Below, one piece after another: positions 1-7,902 of a stretch of DNA of 17,611 bases. The DNA comes from Lachnospiraceae bacterium. GTDB lineage: Bacteria; Bacillota; Clostridia; Lachnospirales; Lachnospiraceae. Each line of letters starts with the position of its first letter. Position 1 is the stretch's first letter. The notes beneath the pieces are model-generated. The model saw nothing but the letters and a program-made list of their open reading frames with translations. It searched no databases and was not told the DNA's origin. Location of the stretch: assembly GCA_016282215.1 (NCBI GenBank), contig JAEEKC010000112.1, forward strand, positions 1-17,611. Reading direction: 5' to 3'. The translations under genes were made by a program, and so were the position numbers.

Positions 1-192
1 ACTCCCGTTGCAGATCGCATGGACTCCATACGGATTATTCCAATACATAGCCAGATAACCGTCCTGATTTTCAGCGATCCAGCTTTTCAGTTCTTCCACG
101 CCCGGCATCCTTGTCAGACGCCAGTAACTCCCGGGAACGGATGAACACTCCAGAAAATGTTCCAGATTCCCAAGTCTTTCTGTTTTTAACAT
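1..192 (-). CDS. Unrecognised protein, N-terminal 64 residues only (cut by window edge)
   Basis: An open frame of 64 codons without a stop runs from an ATG at 192 off the left edge. The start overlaps the stop codon of the upstream ATPase gene (sequence ATGTTAA), and a GGAGG lies about 10 nt before the ATG inside that gene, so translation is probably coupled. The visible peptide begins MLKTERLGNLEHF, is aromatic-rich (SYWRL, YLAMYWNNPYG) and has no signal peptide or membrane segment. I do not recognise a family from this part. Its position directly after a Wzm/Wzt polysaccharide exporter suggests a role in making or modifying the exported glycan, such as a glycosyltransferase or methyltransferase, but that is inference from context only. 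Confidence 0.7.
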   Translation of the reverse strand, partial: MLKTERLGNLEHFLECSSVPGSYWRLTRMPGVEELKSWIAENQDGYLAMYWNNPYGVHAICNGS

Positions 193-1493
193 ACCCCTGT
201 TCCCTCCAAATTTCCCGATTCCACTGTTATCCTGGTGTTCATATCGTAAAAGCCCACCGTATTCTTGTCGGAGATCACGGAAATGCTCACCAGGTCATAG
301 AGTCTGTGATAGACAACAAAAGTGTCCTTATCATAGCCCGTGCATCCTAATGAGATCAGATAGTCCCCGCCCTGCAGATCAAGATTCTGCGTATAGGTTA
401 CGATCCTGGCTGTCCCCTTTTCACAGATCCCCGTCTCGACCCGCTCATACATGGTATTGGTGCCCGTAATATCCGTTCCCTTCGGGTTTTTGATCGTAAA
501 GGTAAAGATCGGATCCTTCACTGTTTCATGAAAAACGATCTTGGCCTTCACGGAAAAGGGCTGGCCTTTTTGCAGGATATTTCCGAAATTCCCGTAACTG
601 TCCAGCACAGCGAAATCCACGATCTCTGCCTGCCGCTCCCCGTAATCGATCACATTGTCATTGATGGTAAAGTTCTCACGCCAGCTGCCGGCCGGCGCCT
701 CCCCCATCGTCAGCTCGCTCTTGCCTGAGATATCTTCCAGCGTCTCGGTATCGAGCTGTCCTACCATGACCTTTTTATACATATTGATCATGTCCTTGGG
801 GTTGCCTTCCGCTAACTTGACACCCTGATTTAAAAGGATCACGCGGTCACAGTATTTCGCAACAGATGATAAGTCATGGCTGACAAACAGTATCGTCTTA
901 CCCTGCTGTTTGAACTCCTCGAATTTGTGGAAGCACTTCATCTGAAAAAAGACATCTCCCACGGAAAGCGCCTCATCCACGATCAGGATCTCCGGATCGA
1001 TATTGATGGCCACCGCAAAAGCCAGGCGGACAAACATACCCGACGAATAGGTCTTCACCGGCTGCTTAGCAAATTCACCGATATCGGCAAATTCCAAAAT
1101 GGCAGGGAGACGCTCGTCGATCTCTGCATTGGTAAAACCCATCATGGTACCGTTCAGATACACATTCTCGATCCCGGTATATTCCATGTTAAAGCCGGCG
1201 CCCAGCTCCAAAAGAGCCGAAATCCTGCCGTCTACCAGCACTTCCCCGCTGGTCTTGGAAAGCACACCGGTGATGATCTTGAGCACCGTGGATTTTCCTG
1301 AACCGTTTGTGCCGATGATCCCCACGCTCTCGCCTTTTTTGATGGAAAAACTCACATCCTTCAGGGCATGGTGCTCCCGGCTTCTTTTATGCCGGACAAG
1401 GCCAAGGGACTCCTTCAGGCGGTCCGATGGCTTGTCGTATAAGCGGTAGATCTTATTTAAGTTTTTGACTTCGATCACTGTTTGTTCTGTCAT
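186..1493 (-). CDS. wzt: Polysaccharide ABC transporter ATP-binding protein (Wzt/TagH type) with C-terminal substrate domain
   Basis: This is the ATPase that drives export of a lipid-linked polysaccharide or teichoic-acid-like polymer across the membrane, working with the permease encoded just upstream. The 435-residue protein carries Walker A GTNGSGKST (61-69), signature SSGM (about 150-153), Walker B ILIVDE with catalytic Glu174, and the switch His206 in FVSHD. The region around SALLELGAGF and EYTGIENVYLNG is typical of the Wzt/TagH branch. Residues from about 250 to the end form an extra domain that matches the position and length of the beta-rich Wzt C-terminal domain, which in O-antigen exporters binds the modified end of the glycan. 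That suggests a specific polymer rather than a generic TagGH. It lies 35 bp after the permease stop, has only a weak ribosome binding site, and its stop overlaps the next start. Which polymer it exports cannot be read from the sequence. Confidence 0.93.
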   Translation of the reverse strand: MTEQTVIEVKNLNKIYRLYDKPSDRLKESLGLVRHKRSREHHALKDVSFSIKKGESVGIIGTNGSGKSTVLKIITGVLSKTSGEVLVDGRISALLELGAGFNMEYTGIENVYLNGTMMGFTNAEIDERLPAILEFADIGEFAKQPVKTYSSGMFVRLAFAVAINIDPEILIVDEALSVGDVFFQMKCFHKFEEFKQQGKTILFVSHDLSSVAKYCDRVILLNQGVKLAEGNPKDMINMYKKVMVGQLDTETLEDISGKSELTMGEAPAGSWRENFTINDNVIDYGERQAEIVDFAVLDSYGNFGNILQKGQPFSVKAKIVFHETVKDPIFTFTIKNPKGTDITGTNTMYERVETGICEKGTARIVTYTQNLDLQGGDYLISLGCTGYDKDTFVVYHRLYDLVSISVISDKNTVGFYDMNTRITVESGNLEGTGVC

Positions 1494-1528
1494 ATGTAGA
1501 TACCGTAAATCCTCAGCCCCTCATCACA

Positions 1529-2350
1529 TTACAACACATCTGAGAAATGCGGCTGCAGCCTCTTAAATACCCAGTTTCCGATCAGGAATAATACGATCGT
1601 AAACGCCCAGAAATACAGCGTCAGCCCCCATTCCTGCCAGAACCACTTTCCTTCAAAAAGAGACCATCTGTAGCCCATCACCACATAGTAAAGGGGGTTG
1701 AGCTTAAAAAGCGCAAGGAGCCTCGGATGTCCGGCCAGGTTGGATACCGACCACATGATCGGCGTTGCCCACATACCGATCTGCAGCGCGATGGCGATGA
1801 TCTGGGACAGATCCCGAAAGAAGATCACCACCGAGCAGAAGGTATAGCTGAGGGCCAGCACCAGGGCCATCATACAAAAGCTGTAATATAACAGCTGGAC
1901 ATTGCATAGCTGCGGTGAAAAGCCGTAGCACAGATAGATCAGATACAGCACGCCGATGAAAAAGGCATGGATAAAGCAGGCCGCCACCACCTTGACTGCC
2001 GGCAGGATGCTGATCTGAAATACCACTTTTTTTACCAGATAATTATATTCGATCAGTGCATTCGTGGAATGCGTCAGTGCCTCCGAGAAATAAAACCAGG
2101 GCACCAGTCCGCTGGTCAGATATACAACAAAAGGAACCTCCAGACCCGAGGCAAATAATTCCGGCTTCGCTGAAAAACCCTTTTCAAACACAAGCCAATA
2201 GACCAGCACGGTGATCACCGGCTGGACAAATGCCCATATGATCCCAAGGTAGGAACCTGCATATCTTGTTTTAAAATCGTTTTTTGCAAGTTTTCCGATC
2301 AGCGCTTTATTGGTCCAAAGCTGCATCGGAAGTGATCTCTTTTGTTCCAT
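1529..2350 (-). CDS. wzm: Polysaccharide ABC-2 type transporter permease (Wzm/TagG type)
   Basis: This is the membrane half of the polysaccharide exporter. The 273-residue length fits the ABC-2 permease family. Hydrophobic stretches near residues 34-56, 73-92, 116-140, 148-175, 181-200 and 244-264 give about six membrane segments. Family hallmarks are the amphipathic N-terminus before the first helix (KNDFKTRYAGSYLGIIWAFVQP), the TSGLVPWFYFSEAL stretch and the late NPLYYVVMGYRW motif. It is followed 35 bp later by its ATPase. It starts 42 bp after uvrC, in a very AT-rich gap holding a possible promoter, so the exporter genes may form their own transcription unit. The ATG at 2350 has only a weak GGAT upstream; an in-frame ATG nine codons in is a less likely start. 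Confidence 0.93.
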   Translation of the reverse strand: MEQKRSLPMQLWTNKALIGKLAKNDFKTRYAGSYLGIIWAFVQPVITVLVYWLVFEKGFSAKPELFASGLEVPFVVYLTSGLVPWFYFSEALTHSTNALIEYNYLVKKVVFQISILPAVKVVAACFIHAFFIGVLYLIYLCYGFSPQLCNVQLLYYSFCMMALVLALSYTFCSVVIFFRDLSQIIAIALQIGMWATPIMWSVSNLAGHPRLLALFKLNPLYYVVMGYRWSLFEGKWFWQEWGLTLYFWAFTIVLFLIGNWVFKRLQPHFSDVL

Positions 2351-2379
2351 TTCAGATAATCCGCATATAATAATACAAT

Positions 2380-2408
2380 ATTATACTATATTTTACTCTG
2401 ACTTTCTA
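2380..2408 (-). promoter_or_regulatory. Possible sigma-A promoter for the wzm-wzt exporter genes
   Basis: On the minus strand a perfect -10 hexamer TATAAT (2380-2385) sits 17 nt from TAGAAA (2403-2408), a 4-of-6 match to the -35 consensus that lies over the end of uvrC. The surrounding 42-bp gap is almost pure A/T. Transcription would begin near 2373 and leave a leader of about 22 nt. The AT-richness makes a chance match likely, hence modest confidence. Confidence 0.35.
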
Positions 2409-4291
2409 TGAAAAAATGCATAAATGTCTTCCGCGCAGGCCGGTGTGATCTCCGGAACGGCAGCGAGCTCTTCCACAGAAGCTTCTTTCATGGCCTCTAA
2501 GGAATCAAAGCAGCGCATGAGCGCCTTTCTCCTGGCCGGTCCAACGCCCTTTATCTCTTCTAAGATCGACTTCACACTGGCCTTGCCGCGCAAAGATCTG
2601 TGATATTCGATAGCAAAACGGTGTGCCTCGTCCTGTATTCGGGTGATCAGGGCAAAACCTTCGGACCTGGTGTCGATGGGCAGCTCAACATTGTTATAAT
2701 ACAGTCCCCTGGTCCTGTGAGCATCATCCTTGACCATGCCGCAGACCGGGATATTAAGGCCAAGCTCCTGTAAGACCTGCAGGCAGATATTGACCTGTCC
2801 CCTGCCGCCGTCCATGAGCAGCAGATCCGGAAACTTCGTAAAACTGCCGTATGCGTCATCCAGCTGTTTATCCGCCCGCTCCCTGCGCTCATTCAGGCCA
2901 TGAACAAAACGCCTTGTCAGGACTTCCTTCATGCTGGCATAATCATTGGGACCGTCCACGGTTTTGATCCGGAATTTCCGGTAATCACTGCGTTTGGGCC
3001 TGCCGTCCTCAAATACCACCATGGAGCCTACGGATTCAAAACCGCTGGTGTTGGAGATATCAAAAGCCTCCATCCGGCTGATACCGGTCAGCCCTGTGAT
3101 CTCTTCGATCTGGTGCACCGCACCCACCGTCCGCTCCTGTTCTCTTTTGATGCGTTCCTGATCCTGGGACAGGATCAAAGCCGCATTACGCCCGGCCAGT
3201 TCCACCAGTTTTTCCTTCTGTCCGATCTTGGGCACCACAAAGCGCACCCGGCTCCCCTTCCTTTCGGAAAGCCACTGCTCTAAAAGAGGCATATCCTCTA
3301 TCTCTTCGGAAAGCATGACTGTGCGCGGCAGATAAGGTGTTCCCGCGTAATACTGCTTGACGAAACTACCGAGGGAATCCTCCCTGCTCTCGTCTTCCGT
3401 ATTTTTCATGTAATAGTGTTCACGTCCGATCAGCTTGCCGTCCCTGACAAAAAAGATCTGCACCACCGTTGCCTGCTCATCGCTCGCCAGGGCAATGACA
3501 TCTTTATCCTCGCCTCCGAAATCCGTGATCTTCTGCTTTTGCGCTACGGCATTGACAGAGGCGAGCAGATCCCGCCAATAAATGGCCTGTTCAAAATCCA
3601 TCTCCTCAGAGGCTTTTTCCATATTAGCCTGCAGCTCCTTCAGGATCGGGCTGTAGTTGCCGCCGAGAAAATCCAGGGCCTTTTTGACATTCTCTGCGTA
3701 TTCCTCACGGCTGATCAGCCCCATGCATGGAGCATCACACTGATGCATGTGGTAATTTAAGCAGGCCCGCTCGCTTGCACCCTGCCCGCCCTCTTCCTTT
3801 GCGCCGTCGTCCGTTCCGGTAAGCTTTCTGTTGCAGGTTCTGATATGATAGAGCTTCGTCAACAGCTCGATCGTATCCTTCACGGACGCCGCGCTGGTAA
3901 AGGGACCGAAATACCTGGACTTGTCTTTTTTCATCAGGCGTGAAAAAAGCACCCTGGGGTATTCTTCCCCCAGTGTGACCTTGATGTAAGGATAGGTTTT
4001 ATCGTCCTTCAGCAGGGTATTGTACTTGGGCCTGTGCTCCTTGATCAGATTGTTTTCGAGCACCAGCGCCTCAAGCTCGGAATCTGTCAGGATATATTCA
4101 AAATGATCGATCAGGGAAACCATTTTCTGGATCTTTGCGGTCTTTTTCGTACTTTCCCTGAAATAAGAATGCACGCGGCGGGTGAGACTGATCGCCTTGC
4201 CGACATAAATGATCGCATCCGCCGCATCGTGCATGATATAGACCCCCGGTGCATCGGGGAGTTTTTTCAGTTCCTCTTTAATATCAAACAT
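2393..4291 (-). CDS. uvrC: Excinuclease ABC subunit C (UvrC)
   Basis: UvrC makes the two incisions around bulky DNA lesions after UvrA/UvrB loading. The 632-residue protein has an N-terminal GIY-YIG nuclease (GVY 16-18, IYVG 28-31, Arg39, Glu79) for the 3' cut, a cysteine cluster (Cys153, 177, 185, 189), and a UvrB-interacting UVR motif in the low 200s (ANMEKASEEMDFEQAIYWRD). It ends with an RNase H-like nuclease (Asp411 in FDISN, Asp494 in LLLMDGG, His557 in QDEAHRF) for the 5' cut and C-terminal helix-hairpin-helix motifs (EEIKGVGPARRKAL onward). All expected catalytic residues are present. The one oddity is a Gly/Glu-rich insertion between the first two cysteines. The gene starts 18 bp after ftsH stops, with no clear Shine-Dalgarno site, suggesting read-through expression with ftsH. 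Confidence 0.97.
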   Translation of the reverse strand: MFDIKEELKKLPDAPGVYIMHDAADAIIYVGKAISLTRRVHSYFRESTKKTAKIQKMVSLIDHFEYILTDSELEALVLENNLIKEHRPKYNTLLKDDKTYPYIKVTLGEEYPRVLFSRLMKKDKSRYFGPFTSAASVKDTIELLTKLYHIRTCNRKLTGTDDGAKEEGGQGASERACLNYHMHQCDAPCMGLISREEYAENVKKALDFLGGNYSPILKELQANMEKASEEMDFEQAIYWRDLLASVNAVAQKQKITDFGGEDKDVIALASDEQATVVQIFFVRDGKLIGREHYYMKNTEDESREDSLGSFVKQYYAGTPYLPRTVMLSEEIEDMPLLEQWLSERKGSRVRFVVPKIGQKEKLVELAGRNAALILSQDQERIKREQERTVGAVHQIEEITGLTGISRMEAFDISNTSGFESVGSMVVFEDGRPKRSDYRKFRIKTVDGPNDYASMKEVLTRRFVHGLNERRERADKQLDDAYGSFTKFPDLLLMDGGRGQVNICLQVLQELGLNIPVCGMVKDDAHRTRGLYYNNVELPIDTRSEGFALITRIQDEAHRFAIEYHRSLRGKASVKSILEEIKGVGPARRKALMRCFDSLEAMKEASVEELAAVPEITPACAEDIYAFFHRKSE

Positions 4292-4309
4292 TATCTAACA
4301 TGAAAACGC

Positions 4310-6871
4310 TTACTCATCATCTTCTCCGAGGTCAGATGTCGCTGCCAGGTCATCAAGCAGTTTCGCGCCTTCAGAGAATCGTTTTTCCAGTTCCGATTCC
4401 ATCTTGCCGGCCATGGTGTCGGCCACAGCACCGGTTATGGTCTCGCTTTTCTTTGTTTCGCTCTGCGATCCGTCCTGTGCTTCTCCCCCGCGGTCAGGTG
4501 TAACCTCCTCAGCAGTATCATCTGCGGTGTCCGTAACATCCGCTTGCGCGTTTTCTTCTTTTTCCGGTTCTGCCTTTGATGGTTCCGCCTCGTTTTTCGT
4601 CACCGGGATGATCGTAAACTCGCGCACACTGGTGGCTTTCACTTTTTCATCATCCACAACAGCCTCAAACCTGGTATGGGAATTGGCATCGTCGGAAAGT
4701 CTTTTAGGCTGATCCGGTGTATTTTGGTGATAGGCCTTTTCGAGATCGATCTCTTCTTCCTGGCCATCGATCACAACCGTAACCGCGGTCACATCACCGT
4801 TCTCTTTACTCTTTGCGCCTGACTTATCTTTTTTCTTATCTGTCTTTTCCTCCGACTCCGGAAGTCCTTTTTTCTTATTTGCCTTTTCCTCCGGCTCCGG
4901 AAGTCCTTTTTCTTTCCGGAAGATCTGCATGAACTCCTTGCCGGTGATCGTTTCCTGCCGGATCAGCCTTGCGGCGATCTTGTCCATGACTTTGCGGTTG
5001 TCTTTCAGGAGTTTTTTCGCTTCTTTATAGCAGTCCTTCAGGATATTCTTGACCTCGTCATCGATCTCGGCAGCTGTCACATCCGAACAGTTCAGCGCCA
5101 TTCTCTGGTCAAGGTAACGGCTTTCCATGGACTCGAGTGCCATCAGGCCAAACCGCTTGCTCATGCCATAGGTGGTCACCATGGACCTTGCGATCTGCGT
5201 TGCCCGCTCGATATCATTGGAAGCGCCGGTGGTCACGGTATCAAAGACCAGTTCCTCCGCTGCCCGGCCGCCCAAAAGACCTACGATCATATCATGGAGC
5301 TCCGCCTTGGAATTTAAGTATTTTTCTTCTTCCGGCACCTGCATCACATAACCGAGCGCACCCATGGTACGGGGCACAATGGTGATCTTCTGCACTGGCT
5401 CGGAGTTTTTCTGCAAAGCCGCGATCAGGGCATGCCCCACCTCGTGATAGGATACGATCCTGCGCTCTTCCTTGCTCATGATCCGGTCCTTCTTCTCTTT
5501 TCCGACCAGGACAACTTCCACCGCATCAAACAGATCCTTCTGGCTGACAGCCTTGCGGCCTGCTTTGACCGCATTGATGGCAGACTCGTTGATCATATTG
5601 GCCAGATCGGAACCCACGGCGCCGCTGGTAGCCAGCGCGATCTCTTCAAGATCCACGGTCTCATCCATATGCACATCTTTTGCATGCACCTTCAGAATCT
5701 CTACGCGTCCTTTCAGATCCGGCTTATCCACGATGATGCGCCTGTCAAAACGGCCGGGACGCAGCAATGCCTTATCAAGGATCTCCGGACGGTTGGTGGC
5801 GCCTAAGATCAGAATACCTTTGGAAGAATCAAAACCGTCCATCTCGGAAAGCAGCTGATTTAAGGTCTGTTCTCTTTCCTCGTTGCCGCCGCCGAATTTG
5901 GAATCACGGCTACGCCCGATGGCATCGATCTCATCAATGAAGATGATGCAGGGTGCGTGCTTGTTTGCCTCTGAAAACAGGTCGCGGACACGGGAAGCAC
6001 CCACGCCCACATAGAGCTCAATAAAGTCTGATCCTGCCAGTGAGAAAAACGGAACATGCGCTTCACCGGCCACCGCTTTTGCCAACAGCGTTTTACCGGT
6101 TCCGGGAGGGCCCACCAAAAGGGCGCCCTTCGGCAGCCTTGCGCCGATCTTGGTATACTTGGCGGGGTTATGCAGAAAGTCCACCACTTCCTGAAGGGAC
6201 TCTTTTGCTTCATCTTCACCGGCCACATCCTTGAAGGTGACGCCTGTCTCCTTTTCTACATAAACCTTGGCGTTGGATTTTCCCACGCCCATGAAACCGC
6301 CCATGCCGCCCATCTTGCGCATGGCAAAGGAAAGGATCACCCATACCAAAACGATGGGCAGGATATAGGTCAGCAGGATGGACAACAGCCAGCCCGAATT
6401 ATCCGGGATCTTCTTTTTGTAGCTGACACCGTGCTCGTTTAAAAACTGCGGCAGGCTGTCATCATCCACTACGCCGGTGTAATAAGTCACACCGCCCTGG
6501 CGCTGATTATAGCCATACATATATTTCAGCACGCCGTCTACGCTGACATCCTTTTCCTGCTTTTCCGATTTGGGCACAATGTCGATCTCGGAATCCGTGA
6601 TCACAACACTTTCCACCTTATCTTCTTTGACCATGTTCAGGAATTCATCATAGGTGATCTCCTGACTCGAGCCGCCGCCCACGGAGCGCATCAGAAAGCT
6701 CATGACCATCAGCGTGATCAGTGTCGCGATCAGCAGCAGGAAAAAACTCTGCCTTCCCGGAGAGCCATTCCCGCCATTACCGTTTTTATTGTTGTTGCCG
6801 CCATTACCATTTCCATTTCCGTTTCCGCGTCCACCGCCTGAATCCGGTCCCTGATAGTTCTCGTTGTTCAT
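4310..6871 (-). CDS. ftsH: ATP-dependent zinc metalloprotease FtsH, with extended N- and C-termini
   Basis: FtsH is the membrane-anchored AAA+ protease that extracts and degrades membrane and regulatory proteins. The order is a Gly/Asn-rich cytoplasmic head (about 11-36), membrane helix 43-61, an extracytoplasmic domain, membrane helix 161-184, and an AAA+ domain with Walker A GPPGTGKT (254-261), Walker B IIFIDEIDAIG and second-region-of-homology RPGRFDRR. The zinc protease follows, with HEVGH at 476-480 and SNDIERAT further on. The more common form of the motif is HEAGH; Val keeps the HExxH pattern. At 853 residues it is about 200 longer than usual: from about residue 655 it continues as a charged, acidic, low-complexity tail with two tandem 13-residue copies (KGLPEPEEKANKK, KGLPESEEKTDKK). 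AAGGA lies about 12 nt before the ATG. uvrC follows after 18 bp. Confidence 0.97.
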   Translation of the reverse strand: MNNENYQGPDSGGGRGNGNGNGNGGNNNKNGNGGNGSPGRQSFFLLLIATLITLMVMSFLMRSVGGGSSQEITYDEFLNMVKEDKVESVVITDSEIDIVPKSEKQEKDVSVDGVLKYMYGYNQRQGGVTYYTGVVDDDSLPQFLNEHGVSYKKKIPDNSGWLLSILLTYILPIVLVWVILSFAMRKMGGMGGFMGVGKSNAKVYVEKETGVTFKDVAGEDEAKESLQEVVDFLHNPAKYTKIGARLPKGALLVGPPGTGKTLLAKAVAGEAHVPFFSLAGSDFIELYVGVGASRVRDLFSEANKHAPCIIFIDEIDAIGRSRDSKFGGGNEEREQTLNQLLSEMDGFDSSKGILILGATNRPEILDKALLRPGRFDRRIIVDKPDLKGRVEILKVHAKDVHMDETVDLEEIALATSGAVGSDLANMINESAINAVKAGRKAVSQKDLFDAVEVVLVGKEKKDRIMSKEERRIVSYHEVGHALIAALQKNSEPVQKITIVPRTMGALGYVMQVPEEEKYLNSKAELHDMIVGLLGGRAAEELVFDTVTTGASNDIERATQIARSMVTTYGMSKRFGLMALESMESRYLDQRMALNCSDVTAAEIDDEVKNILKDCYKEAKKLLKDNRKVMDKIAARLIRQETITGKEFMQIFRKEKGLPEPEEKANKKKGLPESEEKTDKKKDKSGAKSKENGDVTAVTVVIDGQEEEIDLEKAYHQNTPDQPKRLSDDANSHTRFEAVVDDEKVKATSVREFTIIPVTKNEAEPSKAEPEKEENAQADVTDTADDTAEEVTPDRGGEAQDGSQSETKKSETITGAVADTMAGKMESELEKRFSEGAKLLDDLAATSDLGEDDE
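4831..4908 (-). repeat. Tandem 39-bp repeat (two copies) within the ftsH tail
   Basis: Copies at 4831-4869 and 4870-4908 differ at only a few positions and encode 13 residues each (KGLPEPEEKANKK and KGLPESEEKTDKK). The unit is a multiple of three, so gain or loss of copies would keep the frame. It looks like a recent in-frame duplication in a disordered linker. Confidence 0.85.
6776..6835 (-). repeat. GGAAAY-type hexanucleotide repeat coding the Gly-Asn head of FtsH
   Basis: Near the ftsH 5' end the coding strand has successive GGAAAC, GGAAAT, GGAAAT and GGTAAT units, followed by further Gly/Asn codons, giving a Gly-Asn dipeptide run at about residues 16-36. The units are imperfect and all in frame, so length change would alter only the cytoplasmic head. 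Confidence 0.6.
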
Positions 6872-6911
6872 GTAGATTCACATTCCTTCATTCTTTTTTT
6901 GCGACCAGTCT

Positions 6912-7871
6912 TTAGCGCAGAAATTCATGCGCTGCCTTTCCGCCTGTTGCGGAATCATAGTAAAATGCTGCTCCCGAGTCGGAATCTCCTTTTCTCGTCA
7001 TAACGCAGACATACCATTTTTTCTTCTTGCTGATCTTCTTCTTGCCTACCTTTTTAATGGTTACGCTCTTCGTCTTTTTGCCGACACTCTTTACCTTCTT
7101 GTAACCGACCTGCGGGCCCGAAGATACGTAAACATCATAGCCTGTTGCACCTTTTACTTTTTTCCATTTGATAGTCAGTTTGCCTTTGTTTTTCACAACG
7201 GATTTCACCTGTGCCTGTGCGATGCACCAGATGGAGCGCCATGCGGTATAGTTCTTTGTGCTGCCGTCCTGGATAAAAGCGCGGACCGAAAACTTGTAAA
7301 TATGACCCTCAGACACGTTCAGTTTCAAAGAAGGTTTTTCTGTGTTTCCGATGGTAGCATGTGCCAGCACCTTGGTTTCCTTCTCATTTTCGAACATATA
7401 CTCATAGCCGTCGGCTGCCTTCATCTGATCCCACTCAACGGTGACTTTGTTTTCATTTGTATCCCATTTTTTCTGATACACCGCGCCCATAGCGGAAAGT
7501 GTGGTCCTTGCCCCGTACAGGGTTTTCACTGCCGTCAGCTTGTTGTTTTCACCATTGATGGCAATGATCTGGATATCATATTTGTTTCCGGGTACCAGGC
7601 CTGTGACCGTGTAGGAAAACGACCTGACAGTCGCCACTCTGTTGAATACCTGCTGATCCTTCGGAAGCGAAAGATCTTTTACATATACCTGGATGCTTGC
7701 TGCGTTCTGCACATTCCAGCTCACTGTGATCGTCTTATCCGTATTGCCCGTCTGGGAAATGGAACTGATCGTCGGTGTTACCGGAGAAGCGAATGCATCC
7801 GTGTGAAAAACACCGGCCAGCAGAGCTGCGAGAGCCATTGCCATTGCTGCCAATCTTACCTTTGTCTTCAT
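6912..7871 (-). CDS. Secreted fibronectin type III-domain protein with lysine-rich C-terminal module
   Basis: This is a predicted exported protein of 319 residues. The N-terminus has a classic signal peptide: MKTKVR, a hydrophobic Ala/Leu core, and a probable cut after AFA at residue 28. The rest reads as three FN3-like beta modules at about 31-122, 125-220 and 221-310. These show the usual ITVSWN, VTVEWD and LTIKWKKVKGATGYDVYV strands and GNKYDIQIIA-type endings. The last module is extremely basic, with about 24 lysines between residues 223 and 294, including KKK and KKKK runs. It has no sortase motif, catalytic domain or transmembrane anchor. A strong AAAGGAGA site lies about 8 nt before the ATG. 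It lies 31 bp after the beta-glucosidase gene and 40 bp before ftsH. Binding to anionic wall polymers is a plausible inference; the true function is unknown. Confidence 0.85.
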   Translation of the reverse strand: MKTKVRLAAMAMALAALLAGVFHTDAFASPVTPTISSISQTGNTDKTITVSWNVQNAASIQVYVKDLSLPKDQQVFNRVATVRSFSYTVTGLVPGNKYDIQIIAINGENNKLTAVKTLYGARTTLSAMGAVYQKKWDTNENKVTVEWDQMKAADGYEYMFENEKETKVLAHATIGNTEKPSLKLNVSEGHIYKFSVRAFIQDGSTKNYTAWRSIWCIAQAQVKSVVKNKGKLTIKWKKVKGATGYDVYVSSGPQVGYKKVKSVGKKTKSVTIKKVGKKKISKKKKWYVCVMTRKGDSDSGAAFYYDSATGGKAAHEFLR

Positions 7872-7902
7872 AACCTGTCTCCTTTTCTGATTGATTCGTG
7901 CT

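Noticed and set aside
6872..6911. A-run in the gap between the FN3 gene and ftsH as a possible terminator
   Set aside because: On the transcribed minus strand it reads as A residues, not U, and no stable stem precedes it.
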